Assembly (NCBI RefSeq): GCF_000312045.1 | Contig: NZ_HE978634.1 | Span: forward strand, 2,559,875 to 2,623,874 | Direction: 5' to 3' | DNA length: 64,000 nt | From: Noviherbaspirillum massiliense JC206 | GTDB lineage: Bacteria > Pseudomonadota > Gammaproteobacteria > Burkholderiales > Burkholderiaceae_D | Shown: positions 18,315 to 27,260 of the stretch, one piece after another | Numbering within the stretch: position 1 is the first letter of the stretch | How the letters are laid out: every line of letters begins with the position of its first letter | The notes under the pieces: model-generated | Told to the model about the DNA's origin: nothing | Seen by the model: the letters and a program-made list of their open reading frames with translations, nothing else | Databases searched by the model: none | Position numbers and translations under genes: made by a program

Positions 18315-19199
18315 TTATCCTTTCACAGGCCAGAGAGCCCATCCACAGGCTCCGACCCAAAGCATTACTGTAACGAGCAACTGCCAGTCCGCGAGCAAGG
18401 CATCCGTTGGTGATTCACCTCCATCAAGCTCTTCTACGACAAACCAGTAACGAAACATCCCAAATAGAACCAGAGGCACTGTAATGATCATGTTGGGTTT
18501 GGCGGACATTACGAACAGAGCATAGAAAATCAAAGCTCCCGTTGCGGACATTTCCGCATAGCGGTCTACTAGTGAGACAGAATATTTTTCAAGTACTTTT
18601 CTACCTTCAATACCACTTTGACTAAGCTCCTGTCTTCGCTTAACAGCTGCAAGATATAGCGCCAGGCAAAGCGTCGTAATAAACATCCAGCCAGATAATG
18701 GAACTGTCAGCGCCACTGCACCGGCATATACGCGAAGCACGAAACCAATGGCGATCGTGAAGATATCGATAACTGGCTGATGTTTGAGGGCAAAGGTATA
18801 GGCTACGTTTAGCAACAAATAGCCGGCGATTACCGATACGACGGCCGGCGCTATTTTCCAGGCGATGACCAATACCCCATATAAGCAAAGGAGCAAGGCT
18901 ATTGCCGTATTTTTTGCAATCACGCCTGCGGCCAAGGGACGTGACTTGGATTTCTTTGGATGGCGGCGATCACCTTCAATGTCACGTATGTCATTAACGA
19001 TATAGACTGCCGACGAACCCAGACAGAAAAGGAATGCAGCGAACAACGAGAGCCCGATCGCCTCCGGCTTCAAAAACTCACCTGCAAATACAAGTGGCGC
19101 GAGCACAAAGCCGTTCTTAACCCACTGTTTAGGACGCATAAGCGCGACTAGTCCACGCAGTTTTTCTATAGGCGAGCGCCTTATTACGTTATCATGCAT
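18315..19199 (-). CDS. UbiA-family decaprenyl-phosphate phosphoribosyltransferase-like protein
   Basis: A 294-residue polytopic prenyltransferase-fold protein resembling mycobacterial Rv3806c (DPPR synthase), which moves 5-phosphoribose from PRPP to polyprenyl phosphate. The first Asp-rich motif NDIRDIEGDRRHPKKSKSRP starts at residue 69. The second region KHQPVIDIFTIAIGFVLR is characteristic of this subgroup rather than quinone-forming UbiA enzymes. MRPKQWVKN near the N-terminus is also typical. About eight membrane segments are visible. It is followed immediately by the PAP2 gene. A broken DprE2-like gene and a GT-C transferase lie divergently. Confidence 0.87.
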   Translation of the reverse strand: MHDNVIRRSPIEKLRGLVALMRPKQWVKNGFVLAPLVFAGEFLKPEAIGLSLFAAFLFCLGSSAVYIVNDIRDIEGDRRHPKKSKSRPLAAGVIAKNTAIALLLCLYGVLVIAWKIAPAVVSVIAGYLLLNVAYTFALKHQPVIDIFTIAIGFVLRVYAGAVALTVPLSGWMFITTLCLALYLAAVKRRQELSQSGIEGRKVLEKYSVSLVDRYAEMSATGALIFYALFVMSAKPNMIITVPLVLFGMFRYWFVVEELDGGESPTDALLADWQLLVTVMLWVGACGWALWPVKG

Positions 19200-19564
19200 G
19201 CGCTTTTAATTAGGCAGCGTTAATAGAGCAGTCTGCGACGAAAAAAATTACAAAGAGCGTAATTCTCGCATTAATTGGTGCCACGGAAAATAATAGCGAA
19301 CCAAATGTGCGATCCGGGTATATGGCGGCATAATCAGGTCAATTTCCTCTGCTGGCGGCTCCGGCACCATTGCTAAAATTGCAAAAACCCCGGCAATATA
19401 TGCGCTTTTTCGCCAAGGCTTACAGATCATGAAAGCGCTAACTCCTTTACAAAAGGAAGACGAATATTCAGAAAGAATCCCCAATCGAGTATCCCTATCG
19501 GATCTATTCCATATAGCTTGGGATTGACGTCAAACGAAAGATAAGTCGCTTCTCTCCGAATATT
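19200..19564. other. Divergent intergenic stretch between the UbiA-type gene and the broken reductase
   Basis: About 365 AT-rich bases between leftward and rightward genes. Apart from a possible 60-codon leftward gene (19248-19430) no coding sequence is convincing. I looked for a DprE1 flavoprotein remnant here and found nothing that could be defended. Promoters for the divergent genes should lie here but cannot be assigned with confidence. Confidence 0.45.
19248..19430 (-). CDS. Possible small membrane protein, unknown function
   Basis: A 60-residue open frame starting with ATG at 19430 and preceded by a good ribosome-binding site (AAAGGAG, about 11 bases upstream). It has one hydrophobic segment (SAYIAGVFAILAMV) and an aromatic, basic tail ending LMRELRSL. 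It reads toward the UbiA-type gene and could be cotranscribed with it. I do not recognise a family. It may equally be chance in an AT-rich spacer. Confidence 0.3.
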   Translation of the reverse strand: MICKPWRKSAYIAGVFAILAMVPEPPAEEIDLIMPPYTRIAHLVRYYFPWHQLMRELRSL

Positions 19565-20319
19565 TTGAGGAAAACTGGACTAACGCAGAAAATACTTCTT
19601 ATTGGCGCGAACTCCGCAGTCGCCGAAGCAACTGCACGTCGATTTGCAAAAAGAGGAGCGGCGCTCTATCTGTTGGCTAGGTCTAAGGAGCCGCTTAAAG
19701 ATTTAGCTCACGAGTTGAAAATTGAAGGTGCAGCATCAGCGGACTATTCATCGTTTGAAGCCAATGAGTTTAATACTCACGAAGCGTTGCTTTCCAAAGT
19801 GATCAATTTAATGGGCGAGATCGACATAGTGCTAATCGCTCACGGAACATTGAGTGATGAAGAGGAATGCAGGCGGAGTTTTGAGAAGACTCTGTAAGAG
19901 TTGAATACAAATGTCATTAGCATAATTTCGCTGCTTACTTACTTGGCGAACTATTTTGAGCAGCGGGGGCATGGCACGATTGCGGTCGTCGGCTCGGTGG
20001 CCGGCGACCGAGGGCGTCAGTCCAACTATATCTACGGAACAGCAAAAGGCGCAGCGGCAATTTTTCTTCAAGGATTACGGAATCGTCTTCATAAATCCGG
20101 TGTGAATGTTTTAACGATCAAATCTAGCTTCGTCGACACTCCAATGACAAGTGCGTTTAGAAAAGGGGCACTTTGGACTAGCCCGAACATTATCGAAAAA
20201 GGGGTGGAACGATCGATCTTAAAAGGCGAGATATTGCCTATTTACCAGGATAGTGGCATTTAATTATGCTGATTATAAAAGCCTTGCCAGAACGACTCTT
20301 CAAGAGAATGAGTTTATAA
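19565..20319 (+). pseudogene. Broken short-chain dehydrogenase, DprE2-like
   Basis: Remnant of an SDR like decaprenyl-phospho-2-keto-ribose reductase (DprE2). The N-terminal half shows KILLIGANSAVAEATARR and IDIVLIAHGTLSD. The second half has the catalytic GSVAGDRGRQ and YIYGTAK, then TIKSSFVDTPMTS. The gene carries several lesions. There is no ATG at the expected start; ACG at 19583 lies where family proteins begin. An in-frame TAA is at 19895-19897 within KTL-stop-ELNTN. A one-base frame change occurs at about 20222-20230. A TAG follows at 20251-20253 inside the tail DIAYLPG-stop-WHLIML. The last residues in the shifted frame, PERLFKRMSL, complete the family's usual C-terminus at 20319. Two of the stops fit single transitions (CAA to TAA, TGG to TAG). 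Confidence 0.85.
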
Positions 20320-20482
20320 ATTCCAGAAACTTAAGCAGCTAGCGAAAAAAAGAAGTTCTTGTCGCCTAGCTTCCAAAACAAAGGCGGGTTTTAACGTATT
20401 AATAGTTCCCATCGCACCATATCTTGAGTAAGTCTTTTAGTAGATTTTCTTACACGATTGCACGCCATATAGAAGCTCGCAA

Positions 20483-22348
20483 ATGAATTCGACTAATACA
20501 CGTTTTACGACTACACAGATACTAATTCTGTTTTGCAGCAGTGTACTAGTGTTGCTTTTATCAATGTATTACCGCCTTGGACCAGAACTGGTTGATGACG
20601 GCGCATTTTTTTTGCGCTACGCAGAAAATATGCTTAAAGGAGAGTTTTGGGTTTGGAATATTGGGGAGGCCCCTGTGTGGGGAGCCTCTGCCCCTCTCTA
20701 CCCACTATTAATCACCCTTCCAATGGCATTAGGAATTGGTCCGGAGGCGGCCGTTATTGGTATGGGATTCACTTTAGCTTCTATTAGCTTGGCTGCGACC
20801 GCCTTCATGCTCGGTCATCGATTCGGTATATGGACAGGAATTGCCTTCCTTGCCTTTGCGACGCTAGATTCTTACATGATGTGGTTTTTGGGTTCAGGAT
20901 TGGAAACTCCATTGACCATTGCGTTGCTGACTTTTGCAGCATGGACACTCTTGTACAGACCTTCCGCATGGATAGTTGGGCTAGCCGCCGGCCTGCTTAT
21001 GGTAAATAAGCTTGACCTTGTTCCGGCAGGAGGGTTACTTCTATTTGCCCATTGGATTCAAGAGAAAAAGTTCCCCAAAATTGCTTGTATTCTTGCGGCT
21101 GCCATTGGCTTGGCATGGTATGGTTTTGCCTGGTTTCATTTCGGTGCACCAGTGCCAAATTCATTTCTTACGAAATCTTTGCACCAAAACGATTATCCAA
21201 AAAGCATTGATTGGACTTGGTTTGGGCAATTTATATTTGGGGTTGGCATCCATAAATGGATGACTGGATTAACCATATTCGCTTTATTACGTGTTGCAGG
21301 CGTAAAGATAGCATTTGCATTTTTCCTCGTCGGCATGGTGCTTGTTCATCTAGTGGCCTACACATTGAAGTATCCGTTTGAACCCTATAACTGGTACGCG
21401 ATGCCCGCAGTATATTCAATGCTAATTTGGGGAGCGATCGGTGCAAATTTGCTTGCACAATTAATCAACCTACCGCTTAAAAGTGGCGTGTGGCTCGGCC
21501 GTGCGACTGCATTTTTAGTTATTACAGTAATCTCTGCCAATGCCATCAATTCTGAGAAGCTCAATACATCTCAGATTAATACATATACCTCATATTTTGA
21601 GGCTGACCGTGCAGAAGCTGGTCGATGGGTTGAAGAAAATACGCCCAAAAATTTTGTTGTCTATTCACGCTGGGGACATCCTGCCTACTACTCACATCGC
21701 AAAGTATTAGATGGCTCATTCCTTAATCGACGATATGAAGCAGGAGACTTAATCGAGCGATATCGTCCAGAGATTCTCATTCTGCAAGGTGATTCAGGTA
21801 CGACTCCAATGAATCCTAAATTTAGTGGAGTCAACACCGAACACTATCGTGTAGTCAAAGTTTTTGACAAAACCTATTCGTTGGGAAAGGACTATTTTTT
21901 TGGTGTACTTGCTCGTAAAGATGCAATTGCGCAGATCTCTAATATCGCGCCTCCGCAGGACCTCATGTCCTTTGTGAAGGACTTTGAACTCGGCGACCAG
22001 TTCGGTACATTAAGATCACTCGGAGTGGATACACTGTTTGTACACCCCGGCAAGAATACGCCGACCAAATTTAGCTTTAGTGTCGCCGAATATTTGAATA
22101 ATAATGATCATGGAAGATTGCGCTTTTACGGTCGTATCGCAAATATTCCTAAAGAGGCAATCCGGCGAGGGGCTGGCAACGTACTAATACGTATTTCACA
22201 AAATGAGAAGCAACTTATGGAGGCTGTTGTCAAAGTTAACGAACCTTTTCGAGGTGATATCGCTGTGACTAAGCAACAGCCGTTAAATATTACTGTTGAA
22301 AACAATGGTAACGCGGATACCGACTGGCTATTGCTATCAATTCATTGA
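20483..22348 (+). CDS. GT-C membrane glycosyltransferase, AftB/TfpW-like
   Basis: A 621-residue polytopic protein with about ten hydrophobic segments in its first two thirds and a soluble C-terminal part. After the first helix comes Asp38-Asp39 in ELVDDGAFFLRYAEN, the GT-C metal/phosphate-coordinating motif. VWNIGEAPVWGASAPLYPLL, GLETPL, VPNSFLTKSL and PYNWYAMPAVYS match the layout of polyprenyl-phospho-arabinose-using enzymes such as mycobacterial AftB. It would act on the periplasmic face with a polyprenyl-phosphate sugar donor. It is intact and lies 163 bases after the broken DprE2-like gene on the same strand. Donor identity is inferred. Confidence 0.75.
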   Translation: MNSTNTRFTTTQILILFCSSVLVLLLSMYYRLGPELVDDGAFFLRYAENMLKGEFWVWNIGEAPVWGASAPLYPLLITLPMALGIGPEAAVIGMGFTLASISLAATAFMLGHRFGIWTGIAFLAFATLDSYMMWFLGSGLETPLTIALLTFAAWTLLYRPSAWIVGLAAGLLMVNKLDLVPAGGLLLFAHWIQEKKFPKIACILAAAIGLAWYGFAWFHFGAPVPNSFLTKSLHQNDYPKSIDWTWFGQFIFGVGIHKWMTGLTIFALLRVAGVKIAFAFFLVGMVLVHLVAYTLKYPFEPYNWYAMPAVYSMLIWGAIGANLLAQLINLPLKSGVWLGRATAFLVITVISANAINSEKLNTSQINTYTSYFEADRAEAGRWVEENTPKNFVVYSRWGHPAYYSHRKVLDGSFLNRRYEAGDLIERYRPEILILQGDSGTTPMNPKFSGVNTEHYRVVKVFDKTYSLGKDYFFGVLARKDAIAQISNIAPPQDLMSFVKDFELGDQFGTLRSLGVDTLFVHPGKNTPTKFSFSVAEYLNNNDHGRLRFYGRIANIPKEAIRRGAGNVLIRISQNEKQLMEAVVKVNEPFRGDIAVTKQQPLNITVENNGNADTDWLLLSIH

Positions 22349-22470
22349 AGCTTAAATCAGATGCGACAAATATAGTCAGATAGACATATCACGCAAATCC
22401 GAAATTGAGGCCATTACATGACATATATACCTCTTATCTTGTTCTGTTTAAGAGATTGAGTAGATGTTTG

Positions 22471-23421
22471 TTACCATGGAATTAGTCTTTTATCTAAGGC
22501 GGACCATATTTCACATATTTTCGCGACACGCGTCCGCTGAACATGCCTTCTTTTTGCCCATACTTCAGGTAAACCTCGAATCGCATGCAATTTTGCGCGC
22601 AAAATCAATCTGCCTTGGCCCCGAAGCATAAATCGGAAAATCGAAATTAAATTCAGTAGTAGGTGTAGCGGTAGCAGCAATATAAATAACACGTTTGGCA
22701 TATTTTTTATAAATGTCCACACTAAGTTTCGGTGGCCGTGATATACAGAAAAATCACTATGCCGCCCTCCAGTGCTAGCCGATCCAACATGATGCACCAC
22801 AGCATTAGGGACATATAGCGCTTTATAGCCGGCCAATCGCAATCGAAAACCCACATCAACATCTTCGACATAGCAAAAGTAGTCTTCGTCGAAACCGCCA
22901 ATAGCCAACAGCGCTGTACGGCGGTACAAGGCTGCGGCTGCACAAGGAGAAAATATTTCTCGGCTGACCAAATCTTGAGGTTTAGCGAGCATGCCATAGC
23001 CTTCCCGACGAACACGGCCGCTCATGTTATAACTGTCACCGGTTCCGTCCAAAACCTCGGGCCGCTCGTAGCACAGTTGACGTGAGCCAAAAGCTGCTGC
23101 GTTTTGATGAGTGGCGGCAGCCTCTAGTAAATGCTCCAACCAATCAGGCTTAGGGAAAGCATCCGGATTTAATAGGGCAACGTACTCGGTGTTGCAAAGT
23201 CTCAACCCTACGTTATTGGCCCCAGCGAAACCTAAATTCGACTTCATTCGAATGACAGTCACGTCAGGAAACTTCTTTGCGAGTTCACTAGGATCCTCAC
23301 GACTTGCGTTATCTATCACCAATATTTGTTTTGGTTTTATAGTCTGGTTAGCAAGATGAAATAGACAGGTACTTAGAAGATCTGCGCTATTCCAATTAAC
23401 AATAATAACCGTCACTGACAT
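22471..23421 (-). CDS. Glycosyltransferase family 2 (rhamnosyltransferase-like)
   Basis: A 316-residue GT-A enzyme starting SVTVIIVNWNSADLLSTCL, with VIDNAS, SNLGFAGANNVG, the metal-binding NPDAF and GGFDEDYFCYVEDVDVGFRL. A hydrophobic stretch (about 240-265) and a basic tail suggest membrane association. It belongs to the WcaA/RfbN-like group often using dTDP-L-rhamnose, which fits the rfbBDAC genes in the same direction. It is the last gene of the long leftward module; its start is 3 bases from the preceding gene's stop. Confidence 0.87.
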   Translation of the reverse strand: MSVTVIIVNWNSADLLSTCLFHLANQTIKPKQILVIDNASREDPSELAKKFPDVTVIRMKSNLGFAGANNVGLRLCNTEYVALLNPDAFPKPDWLEHLLEAAATHQNAAAFGSRQLCYERPEVLDGTGDSYNMSGRVRREGYGMLAKPQDLVSREIFSPCAAAALYRRTALLAIGGFDEDYFCYVEDVDVGFRLRLAGYKALYVPNAVVHHVGSASTGGRHSDFSVYHGHRNLVWTFIKNMPNVLFILLLPLHLLLNLISIFRFMLRGQGRLILRAKLHAIRGLPEVWAKRRHVQRTRVAKICEIWSALDKRLIPW

Positions 23422-23424
23422 GAA

Positions 23425-24762
23425 TTATGTCTCTCCCCATACGGCCAGTAATTCATTGACATAATTAGCAGTAGATTTGGGCTTTCTCGCTCGACAACTT
23501 AAACGGTTGAATAGTCCCGGTTCTTCAACCAGGCGCAAAAGCTGCTTTGCAAGTTCGATTCGATTTCCTGGAGAGAAAAGCAATCCGTTCTCATCATTGC
23601 AAATAACTTCGGAGATGCCAGGGAAATTAGAGGCCACTACAACGCATTTTGCTGCTTGAGCCGAATACACGACCAAAGGAGTATTTTCGTACCATAAAGA
23701 TGGCACAACAAGCACATCCAAATCCTCCAAGACCGCGGAAATTTTTGAGTTAGGAAAGACCCCACAAAACTCGATATTTCTGTCGCACCCAGCTAATCGC
23801 TTTAATTCCATCGAATAATCTGGAAAGTCGGCCGGATTACCAAAAATCTTGAGGGTCGCGAGGTCAGGAGGCAACTCCTTAAATGCATCAATTAAAATGT
23901 GACAGCCCTTATGTTTAGCAAGCGTACCTATAAAGCCAATTCGAATTGGCTGGCGAGGCGCTAAGCGTGGCAATTTCTCCAAACCAACGTTAATTCCATA
24001 TGCAGACTCAATTATTCGATCCGCAGATACCCCATATCGTATTAAGAGTCCGGTCATGAACTGATTAGGAGCAACAATTTTGTTTAACTGATTAAGCCTT
24101 GCAACGTTGATATGAATGCGAGAGCTAACTGCTTTAATTTCTTCTCTTTGCGGATACGCAGGCAGGGCTCCCAATTGCGTCAGGTGAGCGATTGCATCGA
24201 CCCAGCTGACTGGTATCCATTCGGCGACCTTAGCGACCAGTCCAGATTGAGTTTGTTGTGCCAAATGTTTTACACAATTCCCTGAATATGCGCTTGGGCC
24301 TTTACATACTTGGCCATCACACAACACAAGCTGACTAGAATTGCAAATGGCCCAGAAATCGGTGGGCGTCATGAAGGCAGGAATCCGCGCTTCCACAGCA
24401 CATTCGATGAGTCCCGTGCCTAACCGGTTTAGATGGAAAAAGTGGACTATTTCAGGTTTAAACGATTTAAGGATTTGTCTGAAATAACTCGCCGCGAGCT
24501 TATTATCGTAACTAAGTTCGATAAGGGAATTCTGACCCGCCATAGGAGTATAGGAATGATGAAACCGGTAGACAGCGATGCCATCAAAGTCATACTCGTC
24601 AAATCGGTGTACCTCTAATAACTCATCGGCCGCGGGATATCCGGTCAAGATCCGAACGTCATGACCACGGGCGATTAGCTCTTTAGCTACCGAGTAGGTT
24701 AAGACTTCTGTTCCAGATGCATATTGCGGAAAAAATTGATGAACAGTTAGCAGAATTCTCAT
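23425..24762 (-). CDS. Glycosyltransferase family 4, cysteine-motif type
   Basis: A 445-residue GT-B enzyme with HQFFPQYASGTEVLTYSVA at the N-terminus and SLWYENTPLVVYSAQAAKCV in the donor domain. An unusual insert contains VCKGPSAYSGNCVKH (paired Cys). A second gene at 25926-27260 has the same length, the same N-terminal pattern and a matching CRGPSSTRVNCV segment, so the two are diverged paralogues. Membership of the GT4 family is clear; the donor is unknown. Confidence 0.86.
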   Translation of the reverse strand: MRILLTVHQFFPQYASGTEVLTYSVAKELIARGHDVRILTGYPAADELLEVHRFDEYDFDGIAVYRFHHSYTPMAGQNSLIELSYDNKLAASYFRQILKSFKPEIVHFFHLNRLGTGLIECAVEARIPAFMTPTDFWAICNSSQLVLCDGQVCKGPSAYSGNCVKHLAQQTQSGLVAKVAEWIPVSWVDAIAHLTQLGALPAYPQREEIKAVSSRIHINVARLNQLNKIVAPNQFMTGLLIRYGVSADRIIESAYGINVGLEKLPRLAPRQPIRIGFIGTLAKHKGCHILIDAFKELPPDLATLKIFGNPADFPDYSMELKRLAGCDRNIEFCGVFPNSKISAVLEDLDVLVVPSLWYENTPLVVYSAQAAKCVVVASNFPGISEVICNDENGLLFSPGNRIELAKQLLRLVEEPGLFNRLSCRARKPKSTANYVNELLAVWGET

Positions 24763-24789
24763 GGAGGATAATGAAATTGATAAAGTAGC

Positions 24790-25722
24790 TCACCTAGCCA
24801 GCTCTGCTCTCATCCACGCCGCAGTACGTCTTATACCTTCCCGCAAAGAAGTCGCCGGGGCCCAATTCAATTCCGTCCGAGCCAAATCGTTGCTTAATAC
24901 ACTAACAGGAACATCAAATGGGCGACCGGGCAAATAGTGTCGTTCAATAGGTTTTTCAAGCACATCCTCGAGCAACAAAATTAGATCATTTAAAGTAGTG
25001 CCCGATCCCGAACTGATATTGAAGACACTTTCGTTCCCTTGATATTGAACTGCTTGGCAAAACGCTTCAGCCACGTCACTGATGTGAAGATAATCGCGCA
25101 TGACCGTTCCATCGCCCCAGATTTCGATCGGCATTCCTGAGATAGCACGATGGAGGAAAACACCGACAGCTCCTTGTGCGGTTTCAATGCGTTGGCGCTC
25201 GCCGTAAGGATTAGCAACTCGAAGTGTAATTGCCTTAATGCCGTGCATATGCTCATACAACTTTAGGTATTTCTCAATTGCGAGTTTTGTGATTCCATAG
25301 GAAACAAGAGGGTTCGTAGGGTGTTTCTCGTCAACTGGAATGTATGACGGCGCGCCATAGATTGTCCCACCGGAGGAAATGAAAACAATCTTGGGAACCT
25401 TATGCGCCACCATAGCGTTAAGCATCTGGAGCGATGCCACAAGATTAGTCTGCACATCGTAAATTGGATCGTCATTAGAACTTTTCGGCAGCGTGGTAGA
25501 AACAAGATGTAAGACTACATCCGCACCACTCACAGCGTCGCTGACGTCATGAGTGCTTTGCAAATCGCCAGTGATCCATTCCACATCTTCTTTCGTATCA
25601 AACTTGCGATAAGGCTCAACTCTTGGACGTTCAAATATCCTTAGTCGGTGTCCGTCTTTCAAAAGACGATCTGCTATGGTTGAGCCGATGAAACCGCCGC
25701 CACCAAAAATAACACACTTCAT
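24790..25722 (-). CDS. NAD-dependent nucleotide-sugar epimerase/dehydratase
   Basis: A 310-residue extended SDR with GGGGFIGSTIADRLL (NAD-binding), FISSGGTIYG and YGITKLAIEKY (YxxxK). DGTVMRDYLHISDVA resembles UDP-glucose 4-epimerase-like proteins in glycan loci. It may make UDP-galactose or another epimer for this module. A keto-reductase acting on the Gmd product is an alternative that the sequence does not decide. It sits between the two paralogous GT4 genes. Confidence 0.83.
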   Translation of the reverse strand: MKCVIFGGGGFIGSTIADRLLKDGHRLRIFERPRVEPYRKFDTKEDVEWITGDLQSTHDVSDAVSGADVVLHLVSTTLPKSSNDDPIYDVQTNLVASLQMLNAMVAHKVPKIVFISSGGTIYGAPSYIPVDEKHPTNPLVSYGITKLAIEKYLKLYEHMHGIKAITLRVANPYGERQRIETAQGAVGVFLHRAISGMPIEIWGDGTVMRDYLHISDVAEAFCQAVQYQGNESVFNISSGSGTTLNDLILLLEDVLEKPIERHYLPGRPFDVPVSVLSNDLARTELNWAPATSLREGIRRTAAWMRAELAR

Positions 25723-25925
25723 TTTTTGGATATCCTTTTAAAGAATGTCAAGAGACATTCACCATATGCGCTACCGATGGAGACCAACTGACTCGAATAG
25801 CTGCGCCACGCCTAGCAGCAGCCCTAGTTCAAATTGCGAAGACACTGACGCAATGAAATTGCGCCTATAAAGACGAACGACCTATGTGTACTGCCTGTAT
25901 GGGCGTGCGTCAGCTGAAGATGAGA

Positions 25926-27260
25926 TCACGCCACGTCATAAATTTGAAATGTCTCACGGGCCATACGTTCGGGCGTTCGCTCAAAATGCGTCGTCGTTGA
26001 TAACTCGAACAAGGACTCAGGTTCACTTACCAATTTCACCAAAACGCGCTCAAGATCGTCTACGTTGCCTCTTTCAAAAGCAAATCCGTTGCGCCCATTT
26101 TCTAAAAACTCTGTCATGCCCGCAACGTCCGATACGACAACCGGTGTATGTGTTGCAAGCGCGCTTAAGAGTACTAAAGGGCTGTTTTCATACCACCGCG
26201 AAGGAATAACTAAGAGATCCAGGCATTCCAGGACATCGTGCATGCGCTCCTTCGGAAAGGTGCCTAGAAAAGATATGTCGTCGGTAGCCATATTTCTTAG
26301 CTCGCTCATGTACGCTTGATCTTGATTGAAAGGCCCGTAGACACGCAGCTCACCCGCTCCCTTTGGCAAGCGCTTAAAAGCCTCGATAAGGAGATCTGGT
26401 CCCTTGTGTTGCGCGATCTGGCCGATAAAACCGATTATCGGGCGATGCCCCCTCAAGCGCTTGGGTTTAGGCTTACGTTCAATATCAACACCAAACCAGA
26501 TATTGTGCATTGGAACGCGAATGCCGTTATTTTCGTACGCGCTCCTAAGAAACGACGTTGGCGCAACCGCGGCTCTGTAAGCAGTGTTATATAGTTCCGC
26601 AAGGACTGTCGGGCGGCACACAATGTCATCAACGACGCAATCTATACGGCTGCCACGGAGGCCGGGTAGACGGCGTATAGCATTTATCCCGGATGCGAGC
26701 CACATTGCATTGCGGGGAGTACCCGCGTAGCGCAAAAAAGGATCAATTGATGAACTATTTGCGGCCGCTTTAAAGTGACAAGCAACGCAATTGACCCGTG
26801 TTGATGATGGGCCTCGGCATAGTTCGCCATCAGCCGCTTCAAGTTTATTATTTAAGCAAAAACCAAAAAAATCAGTGAACGTAGCGTAAGTTCTAATATT
26901 TAGATGCTTCGCAACTTCCAATAGAGCAGCCGTATGGTTAATTAAGTGCGTGACATGTACGACGTCGGGCTGCAGCTTCCTGAGAACACTTTCCAGCACT
27001 GGCCGCATGTCCACTTGATAATATGTTTCGCTCACTCTTGAATGCGGGATACGGTTCTTGTCGATAGATATGACCGGGATACCTGCATATTTGTAATGAG
27101 TAATCAAGTCAGAGCTTGGTTGTTCGCCTTGAAAAATGGCTGATACGACTGTTACGTCGTGCCCCCAAGATTGATAGCATCGAGCAAGTTCAAGCGTATA
27201 TGTTTCCGTGCCATAGAAATGGGAAGGAAAGAAGCAGTGAACAAAGAAAACGATCTTCAT
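25926..27260 (-). CDS. Glycosyltransferase family 4, cysteine-motif type
   Basis: A 444-residue GT-B enzyme with HCFFPSHFYGTETYTLELA at the N-terminus, the Cys insert LCRGPSSTRVNCVACH, GFIGQIAQHKGPDLLIEAF and SRWYENSPLVLLSALATHTP in the donor domain. It is a paralogue of the 23425-24762 gene. Its ATG overlaps the stop of the methyltransferase-GT4 fusion by four bases (27257-27260), so translation is coupled. A gap of about 200 bases without a gene follows before the epimerase. Confidence 0.86.
   Translation of the reverse strand: MKIVFFVHCFFPSHFYGTETYTLELARCYQSWGHDVTVVSAIFQGEQPSSDLITHYKYAGIPVISIDKNRIPHSRVSETYYQVDMRPVLESVLRKLQPDVVHVTHLINHTAALLEVAKHLNIRTYATFTDFFGFCLNNKLEAADGELCRGPSSTRVNCVACHFKAAANSSSIDPFLRYAGTPRNAMWLASGINAIRRLPGLRGSRIDCVVDDIVCRPTVLAELYNTAYRAAVAPTSFLRSAYENNGIRVPMHNIWFGVDIERKPKPKRLRGHRPIIGFIGQIAQHKGPDLLIEAFKRLPKGAGELRVYGPFNQDQAYMSELRNMATDDISFLGTFPKERMHDVLECLDLLVIPSRWYENSPLVLLSALATHTPVVVSDVAGMTEFLENGRNGFAFERGNVDDLERVLVKLVSEPESLFELSTTTHFERTPERMARETFQIYDVA

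Noticed and set aside
19400-19530. Possible DprE1 C-terminal remnant ahead of the broken DprE2-like gene
   Set aside because: A short SDL-like match in one frame and an AK-like match in another could not be joined at the right distance; too weak to claim.
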